Assembly (NCBI GenBank): GCA_937921505.1
Contig: CAKZUB010000036.1
Span: 1-60,026 of the forward strand
DNA: 60,026 nucleotides
Source of the DNA: an uncultured Clostridia bacterium
Lineage (GTDB): Bacteria; Bacillota; Clostridia; Lachnospirales; Cellulosilyticaceae
Reading direction: 5' to 3'
Below the pieces are notes generated by a model that made no database searches, was not told the DNA's origin, and saw nothing but the letters and a program-made list of their open reading frames with translations. Positions within the stretch are counted from its first letter, which is position 1. Each line of letters begins with the position of its first letter. Both the position numbers and the translations under genes were made by a program. Positions 34,249 through 43,388 of this stretch are shown piece after piece.

Positions 34249-35538
34249 ATGAAAAAAATCTTAAGCTTATTATTAGTAATGGTAATGGCGATGATGGTAT
34301 TTGGGGGATGTGCAAAAGATAATAAAAATGTAGCAGAAGAAAAAAAAGCAGCTGAACCAGCAACTAAGTCAAAAGACACAAGTAATGAACAGGTAGAGAT
34401 TACATATTATACTTGGGCACAATTGAATGAATATCCTGAAAACATGATTGAAGCATTTGAAAAGGAAAATCCTAATATTAAGGTAAACCTTGAAGTAGCA
34501 TCAACTAATGTTGAAGAATACCTTCAGGTACAAAAGGTTAAAATGCTTTCAGGCGAAGGACTAGATGTGACTACTCTAAGACCTGAGACGAGAAAAGAAT
34601 ATGTTGATGCGGGTTATTTATTAGATTTATCAGGCAAGGAATTTCTTAAAAATTATAAACAAGAATACTTAGATTTAGTAGCAGTTGAGGGCAAAATATA
34701 TTCAATTCCTTATGCTCTAGATGTAATGGGTACAATTTATAATAAAACAATGTTTGAAAAAAATGGTTGGAAAATCCCAACAAATAAAAAAGAGTGGCTG
34801 GAATTATGTGATACTATAAGCAACGCGGGAATCACACCAACTGTTAACGGATATAAAGATGCTTGGCCAATAGCTTGTGATATAGCACCATTTTTACATG
34901 GCGTATTAGTTAAAGATCCGGATATTTTTGCAAAAATAGATAGAGGTGAGGCGAAATATACAGATCCGATTTTCCAAGAAGCATTTAAAGAGATTGCTGA
35001 TTACTTATCAAGTAATGCAGTATCAAAAGATGCAATAGGATTAAGTTATGATCAAGCAGCATCATATTTTGCAACAGAAAAGGCTGCTATGATGGTACAT
35101 GGTGAGTGGGGTGTAGGCGCTATTCAGAATGCAAACCCTGGTTTTGAAATGGGAACATTTCCAATTTTATATAATAAAGAGGGTGAAGATCTAATAGGTT
35201 CTGTTTCAATTGGTCAAAGTCAAGCTGTCACATCGTTTTCAAAACATCCAGAGGCGGCATTAAAGCTTGTAGAATTTATGTCATCACAAAAAGGTGCTCA
35301 GCTCTTTGCGGATGTAATGGCTAACTTTACACCTGTTTCTGGTGTTACATCAGAAGGTATGAGTCTTTGGACAGATGTACTCACACTTCCAGCTTTAGAC
35401 TTTTACTATAACTTACAATATTCAGGTGCAAATGCAGAAATGTATAAAGTACTTCAATTAATGTTTATTAATGAAATAACACCAGAGGAAGCGCTACAAC
35501 AGATACAATTAGTACAAGATAAAAAACCAACTAACTAA
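34249..35538 (+). CDS. Sugar ABC transporter substrate-binding lipoprotein (CUT1)
   Basis: 429 residues. Lipoprotein signal with lipobox FGGC (Cys22), then a K/A/E-rich linker. Family-1 extracellular binding fold: VEITYYTWAQLNEYPENMIEAFEKENPNIKVNLEVAS, KIYSIPYALDVMGTIYNKTMFEKNGWKIPTNKKEW, and AAMMVHGEWGVGAIQNANP. CUT1 binding proteins take oligosaccharides. Given the GH130 phosphorylase at the end of this cluster, mannosyl-glucose or similar beta-mannosides are likely cargo (inference). ATG follows AGGAGGAAATTAAT. Confidence 0.9.
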   Translation: MKKILSLLLVMVMAMMVFGGCAKDNKNVAEEKKAAEPATKSKDTSNEQVEITYYTWAQLNEYPENMIEAFEKENPNIKVNLEVASTNVEEYLQVQKVKMLSGEGLDVTTLRPETRKEYVDAGYLLDLSGKEFLKNYKQEYLDLVAVEGKIYSIPYALDVMGTIYNKTMFEKNGWKIPTNKKEWLELCDTISNAGITPTVNGYKDAWPIACDIAPFLHGVLVKDPDIFAKIDRGEAKYTDPIFQEAFKEIADYLSSNAVSKDAIGLSYDQAASYFATEKAAMMVHGEWGVGAIQNANPGFEMGTFPILYNKEGEDLIGSVSIGQSQAVTSFSKHPEAALKLVEFMSSQKGAQLFADVMANFTPVSGVTSEGMSLWTDVLTLPALDFYYNLQYSGANAEMYKVLQLMFINEITPEEALQQIQLVQDKKPTN

Positions 35539-35555
35539 GTTTAGAAATAAGTTAT

Positions 35556-35604
35556 TAATCTAACTTTGTTATGGGAGTTATTTCACTATAACAAGGTTAG
35601 GTTA
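35556..35604 (+). other. Intercistronic hairpin after the CUT1 binding-protein gene
   Basis: TAATCTAACTTTGTTAT (35556-35572) pairs with ATAACAAGGTTAGGTTA (35588-35604) using two G-U pairs, 15-base loop, weak T-run after. Likely mRNA stabiliser or partial terminator before the permease genes. Confidence 0.6.
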
Positions 35605-35627
35605 ATTTTAGATAGGAGCAAAAAATA

Positions 35628-36515
35628 ATGCAAAATTCAAGGAAGAAAATATTGCCGTATATGTTTATGTTGCCAGCCATATTATTAATACTTTTTATAT
35701 ATTTAATACCTTTTGTTTATAGTATAGTTATTAGCTTAACTGATTGGAACGGTATAAGTAAAAATATGAATTTTATTGGCATTAAAAACTATATAGACAT
35801 TGTAAAAGAAAAATCCTTGCAACAAGTATTAAGAAATAATGTGGTTTATTTCATAGAAATTGTTATAATACAAAATGTTTTAGCTATGCTTATAGCTGTT
35901 TTATTAAATGGTAAGTTTAAAAGTAAAAATTTTTTCAGAGCAACCCTATTTATGCCAACTGTAGTTTGTACAGTAGCAGTAGGTTTTATTTGGAACTTAA
36001 TGTTTGATCCGGTCAGTGGTCCAATTCCTGGATTAATACAATTTTTAAACATTCCTGGTTTAAAAGATATTATTTGGCTAGGTAATCCACGCACGGCTCT
36101 CCATACTATTGTACTTGTTAATACATGGCAATGGACTGGATGGAGCATGGTTATTTATATTGCTGGGCTGCAATCAATTGATGAAGGGCTATACGAAGCA
36201 AGCAGCATAGATGGAGCTAATAGTTGGAAAAAGTTTTTTCATATTACGCTGCCATTATTAGCACCTTCTATTACGATTAATATAGTAACTGCAAGTATAG
36301 GCGCTTTTAAAATATTTGATTTACCATTTGTAATGACAAAAGGTGGGCCAGGTCGTGCAAGTGAATCATTAGCAATGGCTATCTATAACAACTCTTTTTC
36401 ACTTAATAAAATGGGTTATGGTACTGCAATATCTTTAGTATTATTTTCAATTATTTTGACTATCTCTATATTTCAGACAATGTATTTTCGAAAAAGAGAG
36501 GAAAACATCTTATGA
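35628..36515 (+). CDS. CUT1 sugar ABC transporter permease 1 (MalF/UgpA type)
   Basis: 295 residues, six membrane spans. Starts with YMFMLPAILLILFIYLIPFVYSIVISLTDWNG, typical for this group. The EAA loop is EASSIDGANSWKKFFHITLPLLAPS, which contacts the ATPase. GGPGRASESLAMAIYNNSF also fits. No ATPase gene is present in this cluster; such importers commonly share a genome-wide MsmK-type ATPase. It overlaps the next permease by four bases (ATGA). Confidence 0.92.
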   Translation: MQNSRKKILPYMFMLPAILLILFIYLIPFVYSIVISLTDWNGISKNMNFIGIKNYIDIVKEKSLQQVLRNNVVYFIEIVIIQNVLAMLIAVLLNGKFKSKNFFRATLFMPTVVCTVAVGFIWNLMFDPVSGPIPGLIQFLNIPGLKDIIWLGNPRTALHTIVLVNTWQWTGWSMVIYIAGLQSIDEGLYEASSIDGANSWKKFFHITLPLLAPSITINIVTASIGAFKIFDLPFVMTKGGPGRASESLAMAIYNNSFSLNKMGYGTAISLVLFSIILTISIFQTMYFRKREENIL

Positions 36516-37354
36516 ATATAGTTAAAAAAAATAAACTAAAACCTAAAAATATTATAAGAATATTTATCCTAATAATATTAACATTTATAACACTGTGCCC
36601 TTTTTTGATATTAGTTATGGTGTCTCTAAAAACAAAGAGTGATTTCATGTTAAACCCTTTAGGCATACCTATAGTATGGAATTTCCAAAATTATATTACT
36701 GTTTTTAAGAGATCTAATATTATGCAATCATTTCTAAATAGCTCGACTATAACAGTTATATCAGTTCTATTTCAAATTGTTTTTGGTGCAATGGTTGGCT
36801 ACGCGCTTACTAAGATGAGTTTTAAACACTCCAAGGTATTTACATCGTTATTTTTAGTTCCTATGATTTTTCCAATTCAAGCAATAATGATTCCTATTTA
36901 TATTATTTTTATAAAGTTAGGACTCGTTAATACTTATTTTGGATTAATTATTATCTACATAGCAACTGGTTTGGCATTGGTTATCTTCATGATGACAAGT
37001 TTTATGAGGACAATTCCTATTGAAATATCAGAGTCAGCTTTTGTAGAAGGGGCTGGGCATCTTACAATATTTTTTAAATTAATATTACCGCTGTTAAAAC
37101 CTATTGTAGCAACTACTGCTATAATCAGTGGATTGAGTATATGGAACGACTTTTTTATGCCCCTTATTATGATAACCAAGAAGGATCTTAAAACATTACC
37201 GCTTAAAATATATGACTTTATGGGCCAGTACTCAAGTGACTGGACATTAATTGCTACTTGTATAGTATTTGTTATTGTACCTATTATTATAGTTTATTGT
37301 ATGCTGCAAAAATATATTATTAGTGGTGTTGCAGCAGGAGCTATTAAAGGGTAA
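36512..37354 (+). CDS. CUT1 sugar ABC transporter permease 2 (MalG/UgpE type)
   Basis: 280 residues, six membrane spans. LCPFLILVMVSLKTKSDFMLNPLGIP at the start, EAA loop ESAFVEGAGHLTIFFKLILPLLKPI, and the common ending QKYIISGVAAGAIKG. It pairs with the preceding permease to form the channel. Confidence 0.92.
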   Translation: MNIVKKNKLKPKNIIRIFILIILTFITLCPFLILVMVSLKTKSDFMLNPLGIPIVWNFQNYITVFKRSNIMQSFLNSSTITVISVLFQIVFGAMVGYALTKMSFKHSKVFTSLFLVPMIFPIQAIMIPIYIIFIKLGLVNTYFGLIIIYIATGLALVIFMMTSFMRTIPIEISESAFVEGAGHLTIFFKLILPLLKPIVATTAIISGLSIWNDFFMPLIMITKKDLKTLPLKIYDFMGQYSSDWTLIATCIVFVIVPIIIVYCMLQKYIISGVAAGAIKG

Positions 37355-37419
37355 AGAAGCACATGAAATGGTGATAGACTATAAAAAAATCCTAATATAT
37401 TAGCTAAGGAGAATTTGAA

Positions 37420-38398
37420 ATGACGGGCAAGCAACGCTTTATATCAGCAATGAATTTTAAAAAACCAGATGATTATGTATCTATGTATGAACTTGAATTT
37501 CAAATCTATAGTGAGTATGTGGGGAAAGAACCTATTATAGGTTTTGAATATGGAAAACTTTCAAAAAAAGAAAAAGAAAAGGCGCTACATACAAATGCAG
37601 AAATATTTGTAGAAACAGCAAAAAAAGCGGGACATGATATGATAAGAGATGTTGCCTCATATTGGGAAATAGCTCCAGGGGAACCTGCTGCGTTATGGCT
37701 GCCAGAAATAGAAGATAGAGTTAATCAACTTAAAGCCATTAAAAAGCTTGCAGGAGATGACTATTTTATTATCGGTACCGTATCAGGTCCATTGGCGATT
37801 CCAGATGGCAATCATATATATGATTTTGCTATTCAACTTTCTGAACAGCCTGAAGAAATACATGCTGAATGCGAAAAATTTGTTCGTGATGCATATGAAC
37901 TACAAAGCAAGTTCTTGGAAGCTGGTGCAGATGGTATTATGAATGCTTGTGATGTAGCATTTAATAGTGGCACATTTATGTCTCCACAGCATATGGATGA
38001 ATTCTTTTTTCCATACTTTAATAGATGGGGTTGATGGACTTAAAAGTCAAGGAGTCATGACAATTTGGCATACTGATGGAGATATCACACTTTTACTTGA
38101 TAAGGTTATTGAAAGTGGAATAAGTGCAATTCAGTGTATTGATCCACTGGCTAATATGGATATAGTGAAAACGAAGAAAAAACTTTATGGAAGAACAGCC
38201 ATTATAGGTAATATCGATTGTTCTATTTTGCAAAGGGGTACCCATGAAGAAATTGATGCTGAATGTAAAAGAATAATTGAAGCGTGTAAAGGTGATGGTG
38301 GATTTATTTTTGGTGGATGTAATGCCATATTTAAAGGCATACCTGCTAAAAATTATCAAGTGATGGTAGATGCAAGGTATAAATATGGTATAGAATAA
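37420..38398 (+). pseudogene. Frameshifted UroD-like methyltransferase gene
   Basis: Two overlapping frames make one UroD-family protein of about 325 residues. The first (37420-38034) runs from MTGKQRFISAMNFKKPDDYVSMYELEF to QHMDEFFFPYFNRWG and stops. The second continues LIDGVDGLKSQGVMTIWHTDGDITLLLDKVIESGISAIQCIDPLANMDIV to the natural end at 38398. The break is near 38015-38035, and the joined protein expects FPYFNRL-DGLKSQG. IWHTDGD replaces the HTCG motif, so the zinc cysteine is also lost. It is either a true recent mutation or a sequence error. Between the CUT1 permeases and GH130, probably same operon. Start follows AAGGAG. Confidence 0.75.
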
Positions 38399-38462
38399 GG
38401 GTATTAACTCAATTGCTATACTTAAGGTTAATTATAAAATAGAGGAAAGGAATATAAAAAAT

Positions 38463-39626
38463 ATGACATTTAAAGAGAGATTAAATTTATTACAAGAAGA
38501 ACATGAAAGATTAGTTGTGCAGAAGAATGAAATTGCAGGACTTGGTAATGGGGTAGTTGATCGCTACAAGAATCCGGTTATTACTGAAAATCATACCCCT
38601 CTATCTTGGAGATATGATTTAAATGAGCAAACAAATCCTTATTTAATGGAACGTTTAGGCATTAATTGTGCCTTGAATTCTGGAGCTATTGAAATAGATG
38701 GCAAGTTTTTGCTGGTTGTTAGACTAGAAGGCGTAGATAGAAAGTCTTTTTTTGCAGTAGCTGAAAGTGAAAATGGTATTGATAATTTTAAATTTTGGGA
38801 GTATCCAGTTATCATGCCAGAATCAGAAAACTTAGAAACAAATGTTTATGATATGCGCCTGACAAAACACGAAGATGGCTGGATTTATGGCTTATTCTGC
38901 GTAGAGAGAAAAGACCCAAAGGCGCAAGATGGAGATACTTCATCTGCAATTGCAAGCTGTGGCATTGCCAGAACAAAAGACTTGATCACGTGGGAAAGAT
39001 TACAGGACTTACAAAGTAATGCACAACAACGTAATGTCGTACTTCATCCAGAGTTTGTAGATGGCAAATATGCACTCTATACACGTCCATCAGATGGCTT
39101 TATGGATGTAGGAAAAGCTGGGGGGATTGGTTTTGCGCTTGTAAGCGATATTGCAAATGCCAAAATAGAAAATGAAGAGATTATTGAACGTAAAATTTAT
39201 CATACGATAAAAGAAAGTAAAAATGGTGCCGGAGCAGTGCCGATTAAAACAAACTATGGGTGGCTGCATATTGCACATGGTGTAAGAAATACAGCAGCAG
39301 GACTTCGCTATGTATTATATTGTTTTATGACTTCCCTCGATGATCCAAGAAAAGTAATCTATTCCCCAGGAGGCTATTTTATGGCACCAAGAGGATCAGA
39401 ACGTGTAGGAGATGTATCTAATGTTTTATTCTGTAACGGTGCTGTTGTAAAAGAAAATGGTGATGCATTTATCTATTATGCATCAAGTGATACAAGACTC
39501 CATGTAGCAACTACGACGATTGATAAGCTGCTAGATTACTGTATGCATACTCCAGAGGATGGGTTAAAGACCTATGATTGTGTACAACAAAGAATTGAGT
39601 TAATTAAAAAGAACCAACTAAGCTAA
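38463..39626 (+). CDS. GH130 mannosylglucose phosphorylase
   Basis: 387 residues, the length of 4-O-beta-D-mannosyl-D-glucose phosphorylases (GH130 subfamily 1). Five-bladed propeller motifs: [79 protein letters not shown] with the general acid Asp130, [19 protein letters not shown], and [19 protein letters not shown]. It would split mannosyl-beta-1,4-glucose with phosphate into mannose-1-phosphate and glucose in the cytoplasm. The usual partner, cellobiose/mannobiose 2-epimerase, is not in the window. Last gene of the CUT1 cluster. Confidence 0.88.
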   Translation: MTFKERLNLLQEEHERLVVQKNEIAGLGNGVVDRYKNPVITENHTPLSWRYDLNEQTNPYLMERLGINCALNSGAIEIDGKFLLVVRLEGVDRKSFFAVAESENGIDNFKFWEYPVIMPESENLETNVYDMRLTKHEDGWIYGLFCVERKDPKAQDGDTSSAIASCGIARTKDLITWERLQDLQSNAQQRNVVLHPEFVDGKYALYTRPSDGFMDVGKAGGIGFALVSDIANAKIENEEIIERKIYHTIKESKNGAGAVPIKTNYGWLHIAHGVRNTAAGLRYVLYCFMTSLDDPRKVIYSPGGYFMAPRGSERVGDVSNVLFCNGAVVKENGDAFIYYASSDTRLHVATTTIDKLLDYCMHTPEDGLKTYDCVQQRIELIKKNQLS

Positions 39627-39670
39627 AAAGATGTATTAAGTAATTTTTGCAAGAGAAATAGTGGATGAGA

Positions 39671-39719
39671 AGGCCCCTTAGTATAGAAATCTATCATTCT
39701 ATGCTAAGGGGCCTCTTTT
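39671..39719. terminator. Strong terminator after GH130
   Basis: AGGCCCCTTAG-TATAGAA pairs with TTCTATGCTAAGGGGCCT, one bulge, followed by CTTTTT. Its right half is duplicated at 28236-28260. Confidence 0.88.
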
Positions 39720-39776
39720 TATGCATAAAATAAAAAAAAAATCCACTTTATTATTTAAAAATGGAGAAAATATTTA

Positions 39777-39805
39777 TTGACAGTTTTCTGGAGATTATAT
39801 ATAAT
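39777..39805 (+). promoter_or_regulatory. Perfect consensus promoter of the mannoside operon
   Basis: TTGACA (39777-39782), exactly 17 bases, TATAAT (39800-39805). Both hexamers are perfect, implying strong transcription unless repressed. It drives the NanE-to-RpiR operon. Confidence 0.88.
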
Positions 39806-39806
39806 G

Positions 39807-39822
39807 ACACTATAATAAGTGT
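39807..39822. promoter_or_regulatory. Operator-like palindrome at the transcription start
   Basis: ACACT-ATAATA-AGTGT, a perfect 5-base inverted repeat starting one base after the -10 box, so over the +1 site. A bound repressor would block the strong promoter. The RpiR-family protein encoded at the end of this operon (50172) is the natural candidate. Confidence 0.6.
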
Positions 39823-39857
39823 TATAAAATAAGTTTGATTTAGATGGGAGTTAGGCG

Positions 39858-40553
39858 ATGAATGCAGAAGAGCTATTACAGAAACTAAAAGGTGGACTGA
39901 TTGTTTCTTGCCAAGCGCTAGAAGAGGAACCACTACATGGTTCTGAGGTAATGGGAAAGATGGCACTAGCTGCTAAGATGGGTGGTGCCGTTGGCATACG
40001 AGCTAATACGGTGCAAGATATTATAGAGATTAAAAAAAATGTAGATTTACCAATAATAGGTATTATCAAACAAGAGTATGACAATTCTCCTGTATATATT
40101 ACCCCTACAATGAAAGAAGTAGATGCGTTAATGGCTGTGGGGGTAGAAATTGTTGCAGTTGATGCCACTATAAGAACAAGACCAGATTCTTTAGATATAC
40201 ATACTTTTATTCAAAAGATTAAGACTAAATATAGCACATGTGTTATCATGGCAGATGTTTCAACGATAGAAGAAGCTAGACTGGCACAGCAGTGTGGCGT
40301 AGACATAGTGGCTACGACCTTATCTGGCTATACGGATTATACAAAGTCAAAAGATGGCCCTGATTTTGAACTTGTTGAAGTGATCTTAAAAGAGCTAGAA
40401 CTTCCATTAATTGTTGAAGGTAAAATTAATACGCCAGAGGAAGCTGCAAAGTGTATCGAGATGGGTGCTTGGGCAGTAGTAGTTGGCGGTGCAATTACAA
40501 GACCACAGCAAATTACAAAGCGTTTTGCAGATAAAATTTATAAAAAAAGTTAA
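39858..40553 (+). CDS. nanE: N-acetylmannosamine-6-phosphate 2-epimerase
   Basis: 231 residues, standard NanE length. Canonical TIM-barrel motifs: [53 protein letters not shown] with catalytic Lys71, [11 protein letters not shown] (Asp102), [26 protein letters not shown] (Glu187) and [17 protein letters not shown]. It converts ManNAc-6-phosphate to GlcNAc-6-phosphate. First gene behind the perfect promoter. No nanA or nagA/nagB is in the window, so the later steps must be elsewhere, or the substrate is not sialic acid. Confidence 0.9.
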   Translation: MNAEELLQKLKGGLIVSCQALEEEPLHGSEVMGKMALAAKMGGAVGIRANTVQDIIEIKKNVDLPIIGIIKQEYDNSPVYITPTMKEVDALMAVGVEIVAVDATIRTRPDSLDIHTFIQKIKTKYSTCVIMADVSTIEEARLAQQCGVDIVATTLSGYTDYTKSKDGPDFELVEVILKELELPLIVEGKINTPEEAAKCIEMGAWAVVVGGAITRPQQITKRFADKIYKKS

Positions 40554-40612
40554 AGAGTATCCGGGGCAAAGCTTGTGATATGTAGTGGCGATAAAAAAAG
40601 AGGTGAAGACTT

Positions 40613-41956
40613 TTGCAGAAAAACTATGGAGAGTATGATGTCATTATAGCAGGCGGCGGTACCGCTGGTGTTATTGCAGGTATTACTGCGGCTAGATATC
40701 ATTTAAAGACATTGATTGTTGAACAAATGGGATGTTTAGGTGGCTCACAAACTGCTGCAATGGTTACACCCATGATGGATCTGCTTATTGAAGGAAACCC
40801 AGAGATTTCTGGTATTAATCAAGAAATAAAAAAAGTATTGCAGCAGCAGCAAGAAGGTCGAGATAATTGGTTTAATCCAGAGGCGCTTAAATTTGTCTTA
40901 GAAGATTTATTTTTGAAGGCAAAAGGAGAACTACTCTATTTTACGCATGCCATTGACGTCATTAAAGAAGAAAATGTAGTCAAGGGTATTGTCATTCATA
41001 ATAAAAGCGGTATACAAAAGATAATGGGTAAGATTGTAATCGATGCTACAGGAGATGCGGATATAGCAGCAAAAGCTTCTGTACCGGTTGAATCAGGTAA
41101 AAAGACAACTGGTGTCAATCAGCCACTGTCTGTGAGATTTGAAGTTGCTAATATTGACTTAGAGCAATTTGGAGCTTTTTTGAGAAACCTCGGACAGACA
41201 GAAGAGACGGAACCAGAAAATTGTTATGGGGCACATACACCAGATGCTATATGGCCTCTAAGTCCAGTATTTGAAAAAGGATTAAAGCAAGGTCTTATTA
41301 CAGAAGAAGATGCAAAATACTTTCAATTTTTTGCAATCCCAGGAAAGCCAGGGGCACTAGCCTTTAATTGTCCGGAAATCTTTAGTAAGATAGACGGAAC
41401 CAACACAGACCACCTTACACAGGCGATGGTAAAAGGGCGTAGAGCAATCAGCCGCTTGTTAAAGTTTATGAAAGTCTATTTTAAAGGATTTGAAGAAGCC
41501 TATTTACTGATGGTTGCACCTATGGTAGGGATAAGAGAAAGTAGAAGGATTATAGGAGAGTATCAACTAACTGGTGCAGACGTAGCTGGATATAAAAAGT
41601 TTGAAGATGGCATTGCAAAGTGCAATTACTATATGGATATCCACGATATGTCAGAAGATGAAAAAAGACAGTTGGAAAGTTTTAAAAATGAACACATATT
41701 AGCCGGACAAAGGTATTTTGAAGTCCCATTTAGAAGCTGTATTCCAAAAGGTGTAGAAAACCTATTGGTAACAGGAAGATGTATTAGTGCAGATTTTGAA
41801 GCACAATCAGCCATGAGGATTCAGCAAGTCTGCAGAGCATTAGGTGAAGGATGCGGGCATGCTGCCTATATAGCCATTACAAAAAATCAAAAGCTGCGTG
41901 AATTAGATGGCAAAGAAGTAAGAAATTTGATGCGTCAAAACGGAGCCATGATGTAA
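40613..41956 (+). CDS. FAD-dependent oxidoreductase
   Basis: 447 residues. The start is TTG at 40613, set by AGAGGTGAAG at 40600-40609; no ATG or GTG fits. FAD-binding YDVIIAGGGTAGVIAGITAARYHLKTLIVEQMGCLGG at the N-terminus, IDATGDADIAAKASVPVE in the middle, and ENLLVTGRCISADFEAQSAMRIQQVCRALGEGCGHAAYIA at the C-terminus, the pattern of the FAD_oxidored (PF12831) family. Members often sit in glycan and sugar operons, with unknown reactions. Here it lies between nanE and a CUT1 importer, so it may oxidise a sugar or amino-sugar. Substrate unknown. Confidence 0.83.
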   Translation: MQKNYGEYDVIIAGGGTAGVIAGITAARYHLKTLIVEQMGCLGGSQTAAMVTPMMDLLIEGNPEISGINQEIKKVLQQQQEGRDNWFNPEALKFVLEDLFLKAKGELLYFTHAIDVIKEENVVKGIVIHNKSGIQKIMGKIVIDATGDADIAAKASVPVESGKKTTGVNQPLSVRFEVANIDLEQFGAFLRNLGQTEETEPENCYGAHTPDAIWPLSPVFEKGLKQGLITEEDAKYFQFFAIPGKPGALAFNCPEIFSKIDGTNTDHLTQAMVKGRRAISRLLKFMKVYFKGFEEAYLLMVAPMVGIRESRRIIGEYQLTGADVAGYKKFEDGIAKCNYYMDIHDMSEDEKRQLESFKNEHILAGQRYFEVPFRSCIPKGVENLLVTGRCISADFEAQSAMRIQQVCRALGEGCGHAAYIAITKNQKLRELDGKEVRNLMRQNGAMM

Positions 41957-42002
41957 ATGGTACATAATTAAAATTTTTATTAAAACCAAGGGGGAAATAA
42001 GA

Positions 42003-43334
42003 ATGAAAAAAAGACTGATCGCACTTGCATTAAGTTGTGCAATGGTAGCTACACTAAGCGTAGGATGTAAAAAAGCAGAAGAGCCACAGGTGGTAACACC
42101 AAAAGCTACGGAGGAACAAAAAACAGAAGAGCCAGTTACAGCATCTTTGGAGCCAGTAGAAGTAGAATTTTGGACAATGCAATTATCACCTACTTTTGAT
42201 GAGTATTTAAATAGTGTCATTGGTGGTTTCCAAGCAGAAAATGAACATATTACTGTAAAATGGGTAGATGTACCATGGGGTGATATGGAAACTAGAATTT
42301 TAGCAGCAGCGGCATCTGGACAAATGCCAGATGTAGTTAACTTAAATCCACACTTTGCACAACAATTAGCACAAGTTGGTGCACTTTCAGATATGGAAGT
42401 CTATGCAGCTGATGTGAAAGATGAATATTTCAAAGGGGCTTGGGAAGCATCAAGATTTGAAGGAAAAACATTTGCGCTTCCTTGGTATTTAACAACAGGT
42501 ATTACATTCTATAATAAAGAGTTATTTGAAAAAGCAGGGCTTGATGCAAGTAAGGCACCAGCAACTTACGAAGAAGTCTACGAAGCAGCCAAAGCCATCA
42601 AAGAAAAAACAGGTAAGTTTGGATTTATGCAAGCCATTTCAGAGCAGCATGCGATGGAAGACTTTGAAAAAATGGGTGTACGTCTATTTAATGAAGATTA
42701 TACAAAAGCAAACTTTACTTCTGAAGGCGTAATGGAAGGCGTAAAATTCTTTAAACGTATGTTAGATGAAGGCTTAATGCCAAGAGAATCTTTAACAGAA
42801 GGAACAGGTACTGCAATCCAAATGTATAGTGCAGGCGAGGTAGCGTTATTCCAAGGTGGTACTTCTCATGCAGGAATGATCGAATCTAATAATGCAGAGG
42901 TATATGGTAAAACAGCAGCAGGTGGACAATTATTAGGTGTAAATGGTAAAATAAACGTAGCTGTTATGAATATTGCAGTAGCAGAAGCAACTGAAAATAA
43001 AGAAGCAGCTGTAAAATTTGCCACTTATTTAACTAATGCACAAAACCAATTAGAGTTTGCAAAAATCTCTGGAGCAATTATTCCGTCTACAAAAGGATCA
43101 ATAAGTGATGCATTCTTTACAGGAACACCTAAAGATGCAAGAGAATACGCAAGAATGGAAAGTGCAAAACAGATTGATAAAACAGATCAAATCTTCCCAC
43201 CAATCAAAAATTGGAGTGAGATTCGTAATGCATTTACAGAAGCACTACAAAGATCATTAGTAGGAGATGCAACACCAGAAGAAGCATTTAAAGCCGCAGA
43301 AGATAAAGCGAATGCACTCTTAGCAGCAGAATAG
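42003..43334 (+). CDS. Sugar ABC transporter substrate-binding lipoprotein (CUT1)
   Basis: 443 residues. Lipobox LSVGC (Cys22) after a KKR start, then a T/E/P-rich linker. Family-1 binding fold: VEFWTMQLSPTFDEYLNSVIGGFQAENEHITVKWVDVPWGDMETRILAAAASGQMPDVVNLNP, TFALPWYLTTGITFYNKELFEKAGL, GEVALFQGGTSHAGMI. It captures a sugar for the two permeases that follow. With a cytoplasmic GH38 alpha-mannosidase in the operon, the cargo may be an alpha-mannosylated oligosaccharide (inference). ATG follows AGGGGGAAATAAG. Confidence 0.9.
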   Translation: MKKRLIALALSCAMVATLSVGCKKAEEPQVVTPKATEEQKTEEPVTASLEPVEVEFWTMQLSPTFDEYLNSVIGGFQAENEHITVKWVDVPWGDMETRILAAAASGQMPDVVNLNPHFAQQLAQVGALSDMEVYAADVKDEYFKGAWEASRFEGKTFALPWYLTTGITFYNKELFEKAGLDASKAPATYEEVYEAAKAIKEKTGKFGFMQAISEQHAMEDFEKMGVRLFNEDYTKANFTSEGVMEGVKFFKRMLDEGLMPRESLTEGTGTAIQMYSAGEVALFQGGTSHAGMIESNNAEVYGKTAAGGQLLGVNGKINVAVMNIAVAEATENKEAAVKFATYLTNAQNQLEFAKISGAIIPSTKGSISDAFFTGTPKDAREYARMESAKQIDKTDQIFPPIKNWSEIRNAFTEALQRSLVGDATPEEAFKAAEDKANALLAAE

Positions 43335-43346
43335 ATTAAATATATG

Positions 43347-43370
43347 AAGCCCTACATTTGTAGGGCTTTC
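43347..43370 (+). other. Intercistronic hairpin after the binding-protein gene
   Basis: AAGCCCTAC (43347-43355) pairs with GTAGGGCTT (43360-43368), four-base loop, then TC. A weak terminator or mRNA stabiliser, positioned like those after the other two binding-protein genes. Confidence 0.65.
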
Positions 43371-43388
43371 ATTAAAGAAAGAGAGGGT

